Assembly: GCF_042432825.1 (NCBI RefSeq)
Contig: NZ_JBHLWN010000110.1
Span: forward strand, 1-64,000
DNA from: Gordoniibacillus chartarius
Lineage (GTDB): Bacteria; Bacillota; Bacilli; Paenibacillales; NBRC-103111
Direction: 5' to 3'
Length of the DNA: 64,000 nt
Shown: piece after piece, positions 42,574 to 50,937 of the stretch
How positions within the stretch are numbered: position 1 is the first letter of the stretch
Layout: each line of letters opens with the position of its first letter
Made by a program: the position numbers and the translations under genes
The notes under the pieces: generated by a model
The model's input: only the letters and a program-made list of their open reading frames with translations
Databases searched by the model: none
Told to the model about the DNA's origin: nothing

Positions 42574-42599
42574 ATTCCACATTTTAGTGCAAATTCCTT
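42574..42599 (-). promoter_or_regulatory. Sigma-H promoter of spoVG
   Basis: On the minus strand AGGAATTT (42591-42598) and GTGGAAT (42574-42580) match the sigma-H -35 and -10 and closely resemble the well-studied Bacillus subtilis spoVG promoter (AGGATTT...GTGGAATTG). Entry into stationary phase would switch it on. Confidence 0.82.
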
Positions 42600-42661
42600 C
42601 TGCGTTATTTGAATATTTAGCGTTTTTTTAAAAATGCCGCCTGTATACGACACCGTTCGAC

Positions 42662-43039
42662 TTATACCGTGGCCACCAATTCGATTTCGACAAGAACATC
42701 CCGCGGCAATCGCGCGACCTCTACCGTCGAACGAGCGGGTTTATGGTCGCCAAAGTACGAAGCGTATATTTCATTCAGCTCGGCGAACTGCCCCATGTCC
42801 TTCAGGAACACGGTTGCCTTGACGACTTGCTGCAAGGAGGAGCCCGCTTCGGCCAACACCGCCTGCAAATTCCGGAATACTTGATGCGCCTGCTCCTTGA
42901 TGCCGCCCTCGACGAGCTGACCGCTTGCATCCAGCGGGATTTGACCCGACGTGAACACCAGATTTCCCGCCTTGATCGCTTGCGAATAAGGGCCGATCGC
43001 CGCCGGCGCACCTGTTGTTGCAATGATTTCCAAACTCAT
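42662..43039 (-). CDS. ridA: RidA-family enamine/imine deaminase (YabJ)
   Basis: Hydrolyses reactive enamines from PLP enzymes. The 125-residue product shows GAPAAIGPYSQAIKAGNLVF, SGQIPLD, KATVFLKDM and the conserved Arg in KPARSTVEVARLP. The ATG at 43039, 4 bases after the purR stop, is preferred; a longer frame into purR is not supported. Co-transcribed with purR as in Bacillus subtilis, where it is needed for full purR function. Confidence 0.95.
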   Translation of the reverse strand: MSLEIIATTGAPAAIGPYSQAIKAGNLVFTSGQIPLDASGQLVEGGIKEQAHQVFRNLQAVLAEAGSSLQQVVKATVFLKDMGQFAELNEIYASYFGDHKPARSTVEVARLPRDVLVEIELVATV

Positions 43040-43043
43040 CGTG

Positions 43044-43874
43044 TTATCCCTCTTTCTCGTCAAAATAATTACCGGGGAATACCCCGACCTGCTTCGTCTT
43101 CGGGTCAACGGCCGTCATCCGCGCCAGCGACACATAATTGTCGACAAGACGCTCCTCCGCTTCCGTCGATTCCACGAACACGCCGATCCCTTTCACCGTC
43201 GCGTTAAATTCCTGCAGCAGATCGATCATGCCGCGCACGGTGCCGCCGACCCTCATGAAGTCGTCAATAATCAGCACCCTCGACTCTTCCTTTAGCGCAC
43301 GCTTTGCGAGCGACATCGTCTGGATTCGCTTATTGGAGCCGGATACATAGTTGATGCTGACTGCCGAGCCTTCCGTTACCTTGGCATCGCGGCGTACGAG
43401 CACGACCGGCAAATTCATGAACGATGCCGTCGCGTAAGCGAGCGGAATGCCCTTCGTCTCTACGGTCATAACCACATCGACATCCTCGTCGGCGAACGCC
43501 GTCGCGAACGTCTTGCCGAGATCCTGAATAATCGACGGCTGGCCTAGCAGATCCGTCATATAGAGGAAGCCGCCCGGCAGAACGCGCTCCGTCTGCTGCA
43601 GCTGGGCGCACAACCCTTCGACAAGGCGCAGCGATGCCGCCTTGGTCATTTTCGGGGTAAAGCGGACCCCTCCCGCAGCACCCGCCAGCGTTTGGAGCTC
43701 GCCGAGCCCCTCATCTTCAAAAACTTCCTTAATAATAGCCAAATCCTCGCTGATCGAAGACTTGGCAGAGTTGTATTGGTCTGCGAACGTAGTCAGCGGG
43801 ATGAGGACATGGGGGCGAAATAACAAATATTGCGTCATTTCTACCAGCCTGGCGCTGCGTTTTAACTTTTTCAT
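43044..43874 (-). CDS. purR: Purine operon repressor PurR
   Basis: PRPP-responsive repressor of purine genes. The 276-residue product has an N-terminal winged helix (SARLVEMTQYLLFRPHVLI) and a phosphoribosyltransferase-like domain with the PRPP loop RVLIIDDFMRVGGT. The ATG at 43874 has GGGG 8 bases upstream; a GTG three codons earlier is the alternative. Confidence 0.96.
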   Translation of the reverse strand: MKKLKRSARLVEMTQYLLFRPHVLIPLTTFADQYNSAKSSISEDLAIIKEVFEDEGLGELQTLAGAAGGVRFTPKMTKAASLRLVEGLCAQLQQTERVLPGGFLYMTDLLGQPSIIQDLGKTFATAFADEDVDVVMTVETKGIPLAYATASFMNLPVVLVRRDAKVTEGSAVSINYVSGSNKRIQTMSLAKRALKEESRVLIIDDFMRVGGTVRGMIDLLQEFNATVKGIGVFVESTEAEERLVDNYVSLARMTAVDPKTKQVGVFPGNYFDEKEG

Positions 43875-43910
43875 GAGGTTCACCCCGCATAATCCGAATA
43901 TTATACAGAA

Positions 43911-43940
43911 AATATACCATTTTTATACGCTTTTATTCAA
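43911..43940 (-). promoter_or_regulatory. Probable purR promoter
   Basis: TTGAAT (43935-43940) and TATATT (43911-43916), 18 bp apart on the minus strand, about 40 bases before purR. Downstream, TATAATATTCGGATTAT contains a TTCGG reminiscent of half of a PurBox. Both are tentative. Confidence 0.45.
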
Positions 43941-44146
43941 GCAAGTCGATGCAAATTATATTGACATACACTTTACATCTAGTTTACATAGGATTAAGTC
44001 ACAGGAAACTCCCGCTAATGCCGCTCCTGCAGCCTTGCTGTAAATAACATCCGAACCTTAAACCCCCAGCCAACATCTCGCCAAATAAAGGAGATTTGGA
44101 ATTAGATCCATTTTTAGGTGAAGTATTGCTGTTAGACTGCACATTC

Positions 44147-44470
44147 TCAGATGCACCCCGAGTCGATGCCGCGTTGAACCTGCTGTTCCGATGGGCCCTT
44201 CTCCGGATTGAAAGCCTCTATATATACGTAATTTCGTTCAAAATGATAAAGATCCATGCACACTTCGTCGAACTTGTGTGAAAGTTCGATCAAAGAATCG
44301 GGGAGCCGTAACGTATACATCGGAATTGCAGCGAAAAGAGCGAACACCATAGAATGCACCATTATGTAACCGCTCGCGTCATTTTTCCCAAAATGCCCCC
44401 AGCCTGCACTGCCGTCCGCTCCATGGGATATTCCCATTATGCCAACAGATGCACATGATCCCAGAAACAA
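44147..44470 (-). CDS. Uncertain open frame, possibly a decayed gene
   Basis: A 107-codon frame in the 790-base gap between purR and ispE. Its second half (LRLPDSLIELSHKFDEVCMD, YHFERNYVYIEAFNPEKG) looks protein-like; the first half does not. Past its stop another frame stays open and reads ASENVQSNSNTSPKNGSNSK. Taken together this could be an old gene broken by a frameshift. No Shine-Dalgarno, no recognised family. Confidence 0.25.
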   Translation of the reverse strand: MFLGSCASVGIMGISHGADGSAGWGHFGKNDASGYIMVHSMVFALFAAIPMYTLRLPDSLIELSHKFDEVCMDLYHFERNYVYIEAFNPEKGPSEQQVQRGIDSGCI

Positions 44471-44594
44471 TATGACTTGTCACTTCCCCGGCAGCAAGCG
44501 GAAACAGCCTTTGCCCCGCTTATACGCGTGCCTTTCCCGGCGAAACATAAGCCGCCCTATGAAGCCAAGCGATATAAGCCCTGATTATTTAAAG

Positions 44595-44631
44595 CAAAAA
44601 GCCCCGTTCAGCTTCTCAGCCGACCGGAGCT
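44595..44631 (-). terminator. Rho-independent terminator after ispE
   Basis: Imperfect stem AGCTCCGGT/AACGGGGCT followed on the minus strand by TTTTTGC, about 30 bases beyond ispE. Confidence 0.7.
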
Positions 44632-44663
44632 CCCCCGCCCAAACTACACCATGAATTTAACCT

Positions 44664-45518
44664 CTACATCAGCATGCGAACCGCGTACACTTCCTTGCAG
44701 AAGCCGCGCAGGCCGTTATAGACACGGGACACCTTCGCTTCTTTGGAAATGAGTCCGAATACCGTCGGACCGCTGCCCGACATCAGCACGCCGTCGGCGC
44801 CCAGCCGCTGCATGCATTCCTTCACGTGCTGCACTTCCGGATACAGTGACAAGGTCACGTCCTCGAGGACGTTGCCCAAATTGGCGCACATCGCGTCAAA
44901 ATCCTTCCGCACAATCGCCTCGACCATCGCCGGAATGGAAGGATGCTTCGGGATCGCCGCCGCATTCAACTTCCCGTATACCTCCGACGTAGAGACGTTA
45001 ATGGGAGGCTTGGCCAGCACAACCCAGCACTGCGGCGGGGAAGGGATCACCTCCAGCTTCTCGCCTCTACCGCGCGCGACGGCCGTCCCGCCTGTGACAC
45101 AGAATGGAACATCCGACCCCAGCTCGGCTCCAAGCACCTTAAGCTCCTCCGTGGAAATGCCGAGTCCCCACAGCCGGTTCAGTCCGCGAAGCGCCGCCGC
45201 CGCGTCGCTGCTGCCTCCCGCCAGCCCGGCCGCCACCGGGATTTTCTTATCTAAATGAATATAAACGCCCTTCTTGACGTCATACCGATCTTTGATCAGC
45301 TTCGCTGCCTGGAAAGCCAAATTTTTCTCGTCAAGCGGTATGTAACCGGCCTGGCTGGAGATAATGATCGTGTCCCGGGGAAGCTCTTGCAGCTCGAGAC
45401 GATCCGCGAGATCCACCATCGTCATGATCATCTCGACCTCGTGATATCCGTCGTCCCGCTTCCGAAGCACATCGAGGGATAAATTAATCTTAGCCGGGGC
45501 TTTCTCATAAATCTTCAA
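44664..45518 (-). CDS. ispE: CDP-methylerythritol kinase (isoprenoid MEP pathway)
   Basis: Phosphorylates CDP-ME. The 284-residue GHMP kinase shows EKAPAKINLSLDVL, DGYHEVEMIM, PVAAGLAGGSSDAAAALRGL (ATP loop) and GSGPTVFGL. I start at the TTG at 45518, giving MKIYEKAPAK as in relatives, with GGTGGG upstream; a further TTG seven codons earlier is possible. Confidence 0.95.
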   Translation of the reverse strand: MKIYEKAPAKINLSLDVLRKRDDGYHEVEMIMTMVDLADRLELQELPRDTIIISSQAGYIPLDEKNLAFQAAKLIKDRYDVKKGVYIHLDKKIPVAAGLAGGSSDAAAALRGLNRLWGLGISTEELKVLGAELGSDVPFCVTGGTAVARGRGEKLEVIPSPPQCWVVLAKPPINVSTSEVYGKLNAAAIPKHPSIPAMVEAIVRKDFDAMCANLGNVLEDVTLSLYPEVQHVKECMQRLGADGVLMSGSGPTVFGLISKEAKVSRVYNGLRGFCKEVYAVRMLM

Positions 45519-45575
45519 CTGCGGTACACCCACCTTCAACGCTTATGCCGTTAGACTATTATAGCAAAAGCGCAC

Positions 45576-45606
45576 AAGAAAAGCTAAAGCCCGCGGGCTT
45601 TAGCTT
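45576..45606 (-). terminator. Terminator after the sspF-like gene
   Basis: Perfect palindrome AAGCTAAAGCCC/GGGCTTTAGCTT (45581-45606) that includes the stop codon of the spore protein gene, followed by TTTTC on the minus strand. Confidence 0.85.
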
Positions 45607-46117
45607 AATTCAGAAGCTGCTGCTGATTGTAGTAGGAATCGGGCATCGCCGCCGCAGCCTGGAACGGATAGGTCGGGATAAAGCCTTGTCCGCGCGAGTA
45701 AGCATATCCTGGAGCTTGCGGCGGTTGCGGGCTCGGAACCTGGTAGGCGGGGCGCTGAGGAACGGCTTGGTACCCCTGCTGCTGCTGCGCATACCCTCCC
45801 GCATATCCTGCTTGCGGATTAACCGCCGGCGCACCGTAGGTATTACGCTGCTGCATGGACGGCGGCTGCTGCTGTAAGCCCGCTTGCTGCTGCGGGTACC
45901 CGTAGGCCGGCTGTGCATAATCTTGCGGCGCACGGCTTGTCTGGTAATCTTTGGCAAGCTTCTCTTCGGCAATCTGGATCGCCCGCTTGACCATGTTGCC
46001 TGCATCCTTCGTCCGTATGCCTTCCCAGCCTTCACGCATCACCGTTTCATAGAAGCCAAGGTCCTTCGCCAGCTCATATTTGAACTCTTCCGACATGACG
46101 CCTCTTCTGCGACTCAT
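45605..46117 (-). CDS. SspF-type small acid-soluble spore protein with long Q/P/Y-rich tail
   Basis: Residues 1-58 match the alpha/beta SASP SspF (MSRRRGVMSEEFKYELAKDL, GWEGIRTKDAGNMVKRAIQI), which coats and protects spore DNA. SspF proper is about 61 residues. Here about 110 more residues follow, low in complexity: QPAYGYPQQQAGLQQQPP, AGGYAQQQQGYQAVPQRP, then FIPTYPFQAAA. No stop or frame change separates the parts. A sigma-G/F-type promoter lies upstream. Confidence 0.88.
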   Translation of the reverse strand: MSRRRGVMSEEFKYELAKDLGFYETVMREGWEGIRTKDAGNMVKRAIQIAEEKLAKDYQTSRAPQDYAQPAYGYPQQQAGLQQQPPSMQQRNTYGAPAVNPQAGYAGGYAQQQQGYQAVPQRPAYQVPSPQPPQAPGYAYSRGQGFIPTYPFQAAAAMPDSYYNQQQLLN

Positions 46118-46151
46118 GGGAACTCCCCTCCTCTATGCCAAAATGTAACCC

Positions 46152-46182
46152 TAGTGTGTCCATCCGGGATGCCGCTCATGCA
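46152..46182 (-). promoter_or_regulatory. Forespore (sigma-G/F) promoter of the sspF-like gene
   Basis: TGCATG (46177-46182) and CACACTA (46152-46158), 18 bp apart on the minus strand, fit the sigma-G pattern TGnATR-18-CATAnTA with one -10 mismatch, about 40 bases before the start codon. Confidence 0.65.
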
Positions 46183-46212
46183 AATGCAAATTCCGATAGC
46201 ATGCCGCAGCAC

Positions 46213-46244
46213 ACAAAAAAACCCCGCAGCCTTTAGGCCCGAGG
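46213..46244 (-). terminator. Rho-independent terminator after veg
   Basis: Stem CCTCGGGCC/GGCTGCGGGG (46222-46244) and TTTTTTTG on the minus strand. Confidence 0.8.
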
Positions 46245-46261
46245 TCGCAATGGTCTCTATG

Positions 46262-46537
46262 TTAATGCTGGATGTAGGTGATGCGAACTTCTCCGTCGTT
46301 GTTACAGACCGTTACTTCTACGGATTCCGTTAAAATATCCGCATAGCTGTATGACACCCGCTTAAATGCATGCTGTTCCTGATCCAGCTTGACAATGAAC
46401 ACGGAAGGGTACGTTTCCTCCAAAACGCCGGATCTCTCAACCGTCTTGCGACGTCCGCCGTTCGCTCTCAACATAATCTTCTGCCCGACATGGGGCTCGA
46501 GGCTGCGCTTGATCTCGAGCAGCGCATTTTTCGCCAT
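46262..46537 (-). CDS. veg: Veg protein (biofilm regulator)
   Basis: A 91-residue cytoplasmic protein matching Veg (ALLEIKRSLEPHVGQKIMLR, NGGRRKT, KRVSYSYADIL). In Bacillus subtilis Veg promotes biofilm formation by interfering with SinR. The ATG at 46537 has AGAGGTGG 8 bases upstream. Two strong promoters precede it. Confidence 0.95.
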   Translation of the reverse strand: MAKNALLEIKRSLEPHVGQKIMLRANGGRRKTVERSGVLEETYPSVFIVKLDQEQHAFKRVSYSYADILTESVEVTVCNNDGEVRITYIQH

Positions 46538-46562
46538 TGCGTCTACCACCTCTTTCCATTTC

Positions 46563-46634
46563 GATTATAGCTCGTTCGACGAGTTATGTCAAATTGGGCC
46601 AAAAATTATATCACCCTAACAATTACATTGTCAA
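46563..46634 (-). promoter_or_regulatory. Tandem consensus promoters of veg
   Basis: Nearer promoter: TTGACA (46586-46591), 17 bp, TATAAT (46563-46568). Farther promoter: TTGACA (about 46629-46634), about 18 bp, TATAAT (46604-46609). All four hexamers are perfect. veg is also unusually strongly transcribed in Bacillus subtilis. Confidence 0.92.
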
Positions 46635-46769
46635 CGGTCAAATTCACTAATTTTTGTTACCCCGTACTTATCCTTTGTTAATTGTCAAACTTTATGCAGA
46701 GGCGCGCACGGAAAAAGCCAGACTTCCGGACAGCATTCGCCACGCCGCCCCCCGCCGGCCCGGCGACAG

Positions 46770-46800
46770 CAAAAAGAGCGGCCCCCGCAAAGGAGCCGCC
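46770..46800 (-). terminator. Rho-independent terminator after yabG
   Basis: GC-rich hairpin GGCGGCTCC...GGGCCGCTC followed by TTTTTGC on the minus strand. Confidence 0.75.
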
Positions 46801-46832
46801 CCAAGTACTGCAATATTTGTTGACCGGCAGGA

Positions 46833-47720
46833 TTACACCGCACCTTCCCCAGTCGCAGCCGCGTGCATAATGCCGGGCAGACCGACGCGAAACGTCCCGC
46901 GGGTTTCCACACCACCTAGACCGTCAAGCCCGCTGACCGTCATCGACACGATGTCCGTCATCGACACGGTGTCCTTAATCGAGGTGTACGCAACCTTCGC
47001 CGCAATGCAAAGCGGATCCAACGCATGGATCAGCACACGGCCCGGCGAAGAGGCAAAATTCGCCCCGGCCTGCAGCAGCGCCTCGAAATGCGATTGGCAG
47101 GCTCCGGCCACGATCGTAAGGTTATCCCGGTTGCGGTCATACTGCCGCGCAGCCGTTACTGCATGAACGAAATTCAGCGAATTTTTATAGCTGCTAAGAC
47201 TATGCATATCATTTTTGCGGTTCTTTAAGATACCGTCGTGCCCGGTAATGACGACAATGTCCGGCCGAATCTGCGGAAGCAGGCGGTAAAGCGCATTCGC
47301 CATTTCCGATTCCGGGACAAAGAACCCTTCCGCCGGCACCCTCAGCTCGCCGTATAACGTCATGCTTTTGCGCAGGTACGAAGCATCGCCGTCCAGATGG
47401 AGCACCTTCCCCGGCACTTCAAAGTACGAATTCGGCTTTTTGCCCGCTCCCGAAGTGCCCGAAGAAGATGGATTCCGCTGCTGAATGCTGGCCCGCACCA
47501 GCTCCCAGCGCTGTAGAGCGCCCTGCACTAACGGCGCGGCGGTATGTGGGTAACGAAACGGCTCGGTAGGTTCGACGACGGCCAAATCCGACAGCGGGGA
47601 GTCGGCGAGCAGCCGATAATCGACGCCGCGCAGCACGGCTCGCCTCGCTTCCAGCTGGTGGATCCGGAAGATGATGTCTCCGCCGTATGATTTTCTCGTC
47701 ACCAGATCTCCTTGCTTCAT
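46833..47720 (-). CDS. yabG: Sporulation-specific cysteine protease YabG
   Basis: Cleaves coat and cortex-associated proteins in the mother cell (SafA, SpoIVA and others). The 295-residue product shows GDLVTRKSYGGDIIFRI, the central PDIVVITGHDGILKNR with the likely catalytic His-Asp, VAGACQSHFEALL with the likely catalytic Cys, and a C-terminal IDGLGG-type tail. GGAGGAGG Shine-Dalgarno. Confidence 0.95.
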   Translation of the reverse strand: MKQGDLVTRKSYGGDIIFRIHQLEARRAVLRGVDYRLLADSPLSDLAVVEPTEPFRYPHTAAPLVQGALQRWELVRASIQQRNPSSSGTSGAGKKPNSYFEVPGKVLHLDGDASYLRKSMTLYGELRVPAEGFFVPESEMANALYRLLPQIRPDIVVITGHDGILKNRKNDMHSLSSYKNSLNFVHAVTAARQYDRNRDNLTIVAGACQSHFEALLQAGANFASSPGRVLIHALDPLCIAAKVAYTSIKDTVSMTDIVSMTVSGLDGLGGVETRGTFRVGLPGIMHAAATGEGAV

Positions 47721-47776
47721 CGCAAATCGCCTCCTCCGCTATTGTATGGCGGGCGATCGTGATTGGTGCCCATCCG

Positions 47777-47822
47777 CGCCGTAAAGAAAAAGAACCGGCG
47801 GGTTCAATCACCCATCGGTTCT
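47777..47822 (-). terminator. Rho-independent terminator overlapping the rsmA 3' end
   Basis: Stem AGAACCG..GGGT/ACCC..CGGTTCT (47791-47822) followed by TTTTTCTTT. The upstream arm lies inside the last rsmA codons. Confidence 0.85.
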
Positions 47823-48719
47823 CGCAGCAAGCCGCAGATGCGCATGAAGCGCGTCGCTAAGCAGCGCGTACTCGGCCATGGAGAGCGTCTCCCCGCGCCG
47901 GGACGGCTCAATGCCGCAGCTGTGCAGTACGGTTTCGAGCTCAGCCTTGTTTTCTTTGCTGAAATACCTGGCCGCCAAATTGTTGTAAATCGTCTTCCGC
48001 CGCTGCACGAACGATGCCTGCACGACGTCGAAGAAGAACGCCTCGTCCACCGTTTGGACGGGAGGCTCCTTGCGAACCTTCAAGCGGATGACGGCGGAAT
48101 CGACATTCGGCTGCGGAATGAACACGGTGTGCGGGACGATCGTGACCAGCTCCGGCTCGCAATAGTACTGCACCGCAATGCTGAGGGAGCCGTAATCTTT
48201 GCCCCCCGGCTTCGCCGCCATGCGTTCCGCCACTTCCTTCTGAATCATGACGACGATGTTCTCAAGCGGCAGCCTGTCCTCCAGCAGCTTCATGATGATC
48301 GGAGTGGTGATGTAGTAGGGGAGGTTCGCGACGACGCTGACCCCCGACACCCCTGCAAACCTTTCCGCGAACAGCTGCTTCATATCGACCTGCAGCACAT
48401 CGCCATGAACGACGGCGGCGTTCGGGTACGGCTCGAGCGTTTCTTCCAGAATCGGCAGCAGGCGCTGATCGATCTCAATGGCCACGACGCGTCCCGCTTG
48501 CTTAGCAAGCTGCTGCGTCAAGGCGCCGATGCCGGGTCCGATCTCGATCGCCCCTTTGGATTCGTCCAGCTCCGCAGCGCCGACAATCCGGTTCAGCACA
48601 TTTTGATCGATCAGGAAATTTTGCCCTAGACTCTTCTTTAATTTGATGCCGTGCCGTTTCAGGACGTCGTTCGTTCGTTTGGGCGAAGCAATATCTTCAT
48701 GTAGGGAGTTTGGGTTCAT
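47808..48719 (-). CDS. rsmA: 16S rRNA dimethyladenosine transferase KsgA
   Basis: Dimethylates A1518 and A1519 of 16S rRNA in late 30S assembly. The 303-residue product has KKSLGQNFLID, the SAM loop IEIGPGIGALTQQLA, HGDVLQVD and the catalytic NLPYYITTP. Follows rnmV as usual, with a short frame between that ends in an ATGA overlap with the rsmA start. Confidence 0.97.
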   Translation of the reverse strand: MNPNSLHEDIASPKRTNDVLKRHGIKLKKSLGQNFLIDQNVLNRIVGAAELDESKGAIEIGPGIGALTQQLAKQAGRVVAIEIDQRLLPILEETLEPYPNAAVVHGDVLQVDMKQLFAERFAGVSGVSVVANLPYYITTPIIMKLLEDRLPLENIVVMIQKEVAERMAAKPGGKDYGSLSIAVQYYCEPELVTIVPHTVFIPQPNVDSAVIRLKVRKEPPVQTVDEAFFFDVVQASFVQRRKTIYNNLAARYFSKENKAELETVLHSCGIEPSRRGETLSMAEYALLSDALHAHLRLAARTDG

Positions 48720-48814
48720 CGATAGGTTCCGTCCTTTGACAGCTGTAGATGATGTTTCGAAAATTGTACCTGATCCGCCTGCAACATTCCACCTTGCACT
48801 AACGTCTGAAACAT
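48716..48814 (-). CDS. Possible 32-residue upstream peptide coupled to rsmA
   Basis: Between rnmV and rsmA the minus strand encodes MFQTLVQGGMLQADQVQFSK and 12 more residues, with its TGA overlapping the rsmA ATG (ATGA). The composition looks protein-like, but no Shine-Dalgarno precedes its ATG. It could be a real coupled leader peptide or chance. Confidence 0.3.
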   Translation of the reverse strand: MFQTLVQGGMLQADQVQFSKHHLQLSKDGTYR

Positions 48815-48825
48815 TGACGAAAGCT

Positions 48826-49368
48826 TCACGGAGGACTCAGCAGCGCGACGGCTGAAGCGAACTCCTCTCGCGTAATGCGGAAAGCCGCACAGCGGCGGTG
48901 GAACTGCTTGCCGTTGCAGTAGCCGATCCCCAGCGTGTTGCCCACGGCAAGCCTGCGCGCCGCGGCGTCGGGATGCACCAGCAGCCCGGCATCCATCAGA
49001 TCGGTCCACGTCACTTCCGCCTCGCCGATGTCGGCATATTCGGTACGAACCGTGTCCAGCGCACGTCTTATCGCCTCCGGGGAAGCGTTCTCGACACCGA
49101 TGTCCCCCTTGTGCTCCGCAAGCTCCTGCGGCAGAAACGCATGCTTGCAGCCCGGCACTTTGGCCGATATGATCTTGCGGATGCGTTCTCCGGCATGATC
49201 CGGATCCGTAAACACGATGACGCCCCGGCGCTCCTTGGCCAGCGCAATCCGGCGCAGCACGTCCTTTCCGATGGCGGACCCGCCGGTCTCGATTGTATCC
49301 GCTTTGACAGCTCGCTTGATGGCGGCAGTATCATCCTTGCCCTCAACGACAATAATTTCCTGAATCAC
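48826..49368 (-). CDS. rnmV: Ribonuclease M5 (5S rRNA maturation)
   Basis: Toprim nuclease that trims precursor 5S rRNA on the ribosome. The 180-residue product has IIVVEGKDDTAAIKRAV, the Toprim Asp pair in VIVFTDPDHAGERIRK and the pattern HKGDIGVENASPEAI. Normal length and place. Confidence 0.96.
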   Translation of the reverse strand: MIQEIIVVEGKDDTAAIKRAVKADTIETGGSAIGKDVLRRIALAKERRGVIVFTDPDHAGERIRKIISAKVPGCKHAFLPQELAEHKGDIGVENASPEAIRRALDTVRTEYADIGEAEVTWTDLMDAGLLVHPDAAARRLAVGNTLGIGYCNGKQFHRRCAAFRITREEFASAVALLSPP

Positions 49369-49420
49369 ACGCAGCTCTCCCGTTCTTACTCTCGGCCATC
49401 ATACCGTTCGTACTTCCCTA

Positions 49421-49453
49421 TGCAGAGAAAAAGAAGAGGATATCCTCTTCTTC
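49421..49453 (-). terminator. Rho-independent terminator after yabE
   Basis: Stem GAAGAGGATA/TATCCTCTTC followed by TTTTTCTC on the minus strand. Confidence 0.85.
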
Positions 49454-49511
49454 TCCAGCTTCTGTATGTGCAACTCCGGATACTTTGTAGTATGCCCAGA
49501 GCCGATTATGC

Positions 49512-50651
49512 TCAATCCTCAGATGGCTTCTTCGGACCGATGACGTACACCGTGTATCCGTACTTGGTGCCGAAGCGATTCGCGTAGCTTTCGTTCTCGA
49601 AATAAACATCAATTTTATTGCCCTTCACAGCACTGCCGATATCTTCGGCCCGGCGGAAACCGATGCCGTCGATGTATACCCACCAGCCGAGCGGAATGAC
49701 CTTCGGATCAACAGCGATCGTACGGCCTTCCGTTACTGTAGTACCCGTGTATGTCTTGCCGTAGCCCGGACTGTCGGTGTCTTTCCCGGTCGAGGCGACG
49801 CCCGCCGAGTAAGCGGTCAGCGACACGTTGTTCAACACTTGCTTGTAATTAAACGTCTTGCCGCTCTTCGAGACGGCATCGACATCCGGCGAGCTCGCCG
49901 ACAGCACCGTTACCGGCGCCTTCGTGCCAACCGCCACGACCTTGTTCACTTTCTCCTGGGCGACTTCCAGGTTGACGACATTCTCGGCAACAAGGACGCC
50001 ATCCTCATATACCTTCTCCATCGTCTTGGTCAGTACGCCTTCCTTGCCTTCCTGCACAACCTTCTCTTTACCCTTGAGGATCGTAGAATCATTCTTCTTC
50101 TCCGTTTCGAAAGCGATCGCTTCGTTCACTTCCGCAATCTCTTTCTTCACGCGAATGACCTGCACCGACGCATCCTCGCTGATGCCGGTTTCCAGCGGCG
50201 GAACGACTTTATCCAGCTCGCCGAGCGCAATATTCAATTCCTGTAATGCACTTTGTACCGTCTTGCCTGTGGTGAATACAGTTTTCGTCTCTCCGTCAGC
50301 AGTCAATCGGATCGGTTTCGCATGGTCGATCGTGATCTTCATGCCGTCCGTCAGCTTTGCGCCGAGGTCGGCGGATACGCGATCGTGCGCTCCGATCGTA
50401 ATGGCTTGTTCATCCAGTAGGCGTTGCAGGACAAATGCTCGAGTTTTCACCTGTTGTTCCTGTCCATTCACTACTACGGATACGCTCTTGGTAGCCGTAC
50501 CGTACAACAACACCAAAAACATGAAAGTAATCGCGCATGACAGTAAGGATAATGTCATAGTTAGACGCAAGTTTTCATGCTTCCATCGCAATGCGAAGGT
50601 CATGCTGGATGATCGCTTTACATGGGTTTCCGCGCTTGGAAAAGTTCCCAC
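49512..50651 (-). CDS. yabE: RpfB/YabE-type cell wall hydrolase (DUF348-G5-3D)
   Basis: Extracellular wall-remodelling enzyme. The 379-residue product has one N-terminal membrane anchor (residues 31-52), ubiquitin-like DUF348 repeats (SVVVNGQEQQVKTRAFVLQ; IRLTADGETKTVFTTG), a G5 domain (200-280) and a C-terminal 3D lytic domain with IAVDPKVIPLGWWVYIDG, RAEDIGSAVKGNKIDVYF. GTG start with AAGGAGG 9 bases upstream. Controlled by a c-di-AMP riboswitch about 290 bases upstream. Confidence 0.95.
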   Translation of the reverse strand: MGTFPSAETHVKRSSSMTFALRWKHENLRLTMTLSLLSCAITFMFLVLLYGTATKSVSVVVNGQEQQVKTRAFVLQRLLDEQAITIGAHDRVSADLGAKLTDGMKITIDHAKPIRLTADGETKTVFTTGKTVQSALQELNIALGELDKVVPPLETGISEDASVQVIRVKKEIAEVNEAIAFETEKKNDSTILKGKEKVVQEGKEGVLTKTMEKVYEDGVLVAENVVNLEVAQEKVNKVVAVGTKAPVTVLSASSPDVDAVSKSGKTFNYKQVLNNVSLTAYSAGVASTGKDTDSPGYGKTYTGTTVTEGRTIAVDPKVIPLGWWVYIDGIGFRRAEDIGSAVKGNKIDVYFENESYANRFGTKYGYTVYVIGPKKPSED

Positions 50652-50831
50652 TTCTTCGGTCCTCCTTCAAAGCCCCGCCGTCGAGTGTTACGCATGATCA
50701 AAATGACGTGACTAAGGTTTAATGGTTAATGCGTTCTGTCTGACCATCGATATCGTGTGAGCGGCAAATCACCTCCCATGATACGATTGTACGAGCAGCG
50801 CCCTCCCATGATGCCAAAGTGCTTGAAGACA

Positions 50832-50875
50832 ACAAAAAAAGGCCGCCAGAGAAGAGGACGTCTTCCCCGTGGTCT
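50832..50875 (-). terminator. Expression-platform terminator of the c-di-AMP riboswitch
   Basis: Long imperfect hairpin GACCACGGGGAAGAC...CTTCTCTGGCGGCC followed by TTTTTTTG on the minus strand, 60 bases beyond the aptamer and before yabE. The expected action is termination when c-di-AMP is bound. Confidence 0.8.
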
Positions 50876-50937
50876 TTAGTTAATTGTCAATAATGGAAGT
50901 TGACAATAAGACACGACAAAGGTTACCTCTCTAAACA

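Noticed and set aside
47740..47748. CATACAATA, a perfect sigma-K -10 before yabG
   Set aside because: The start of transcription would fall inside the Shine-Dalgarno of yabG, leaving no usable leader, and no -35 is clear.
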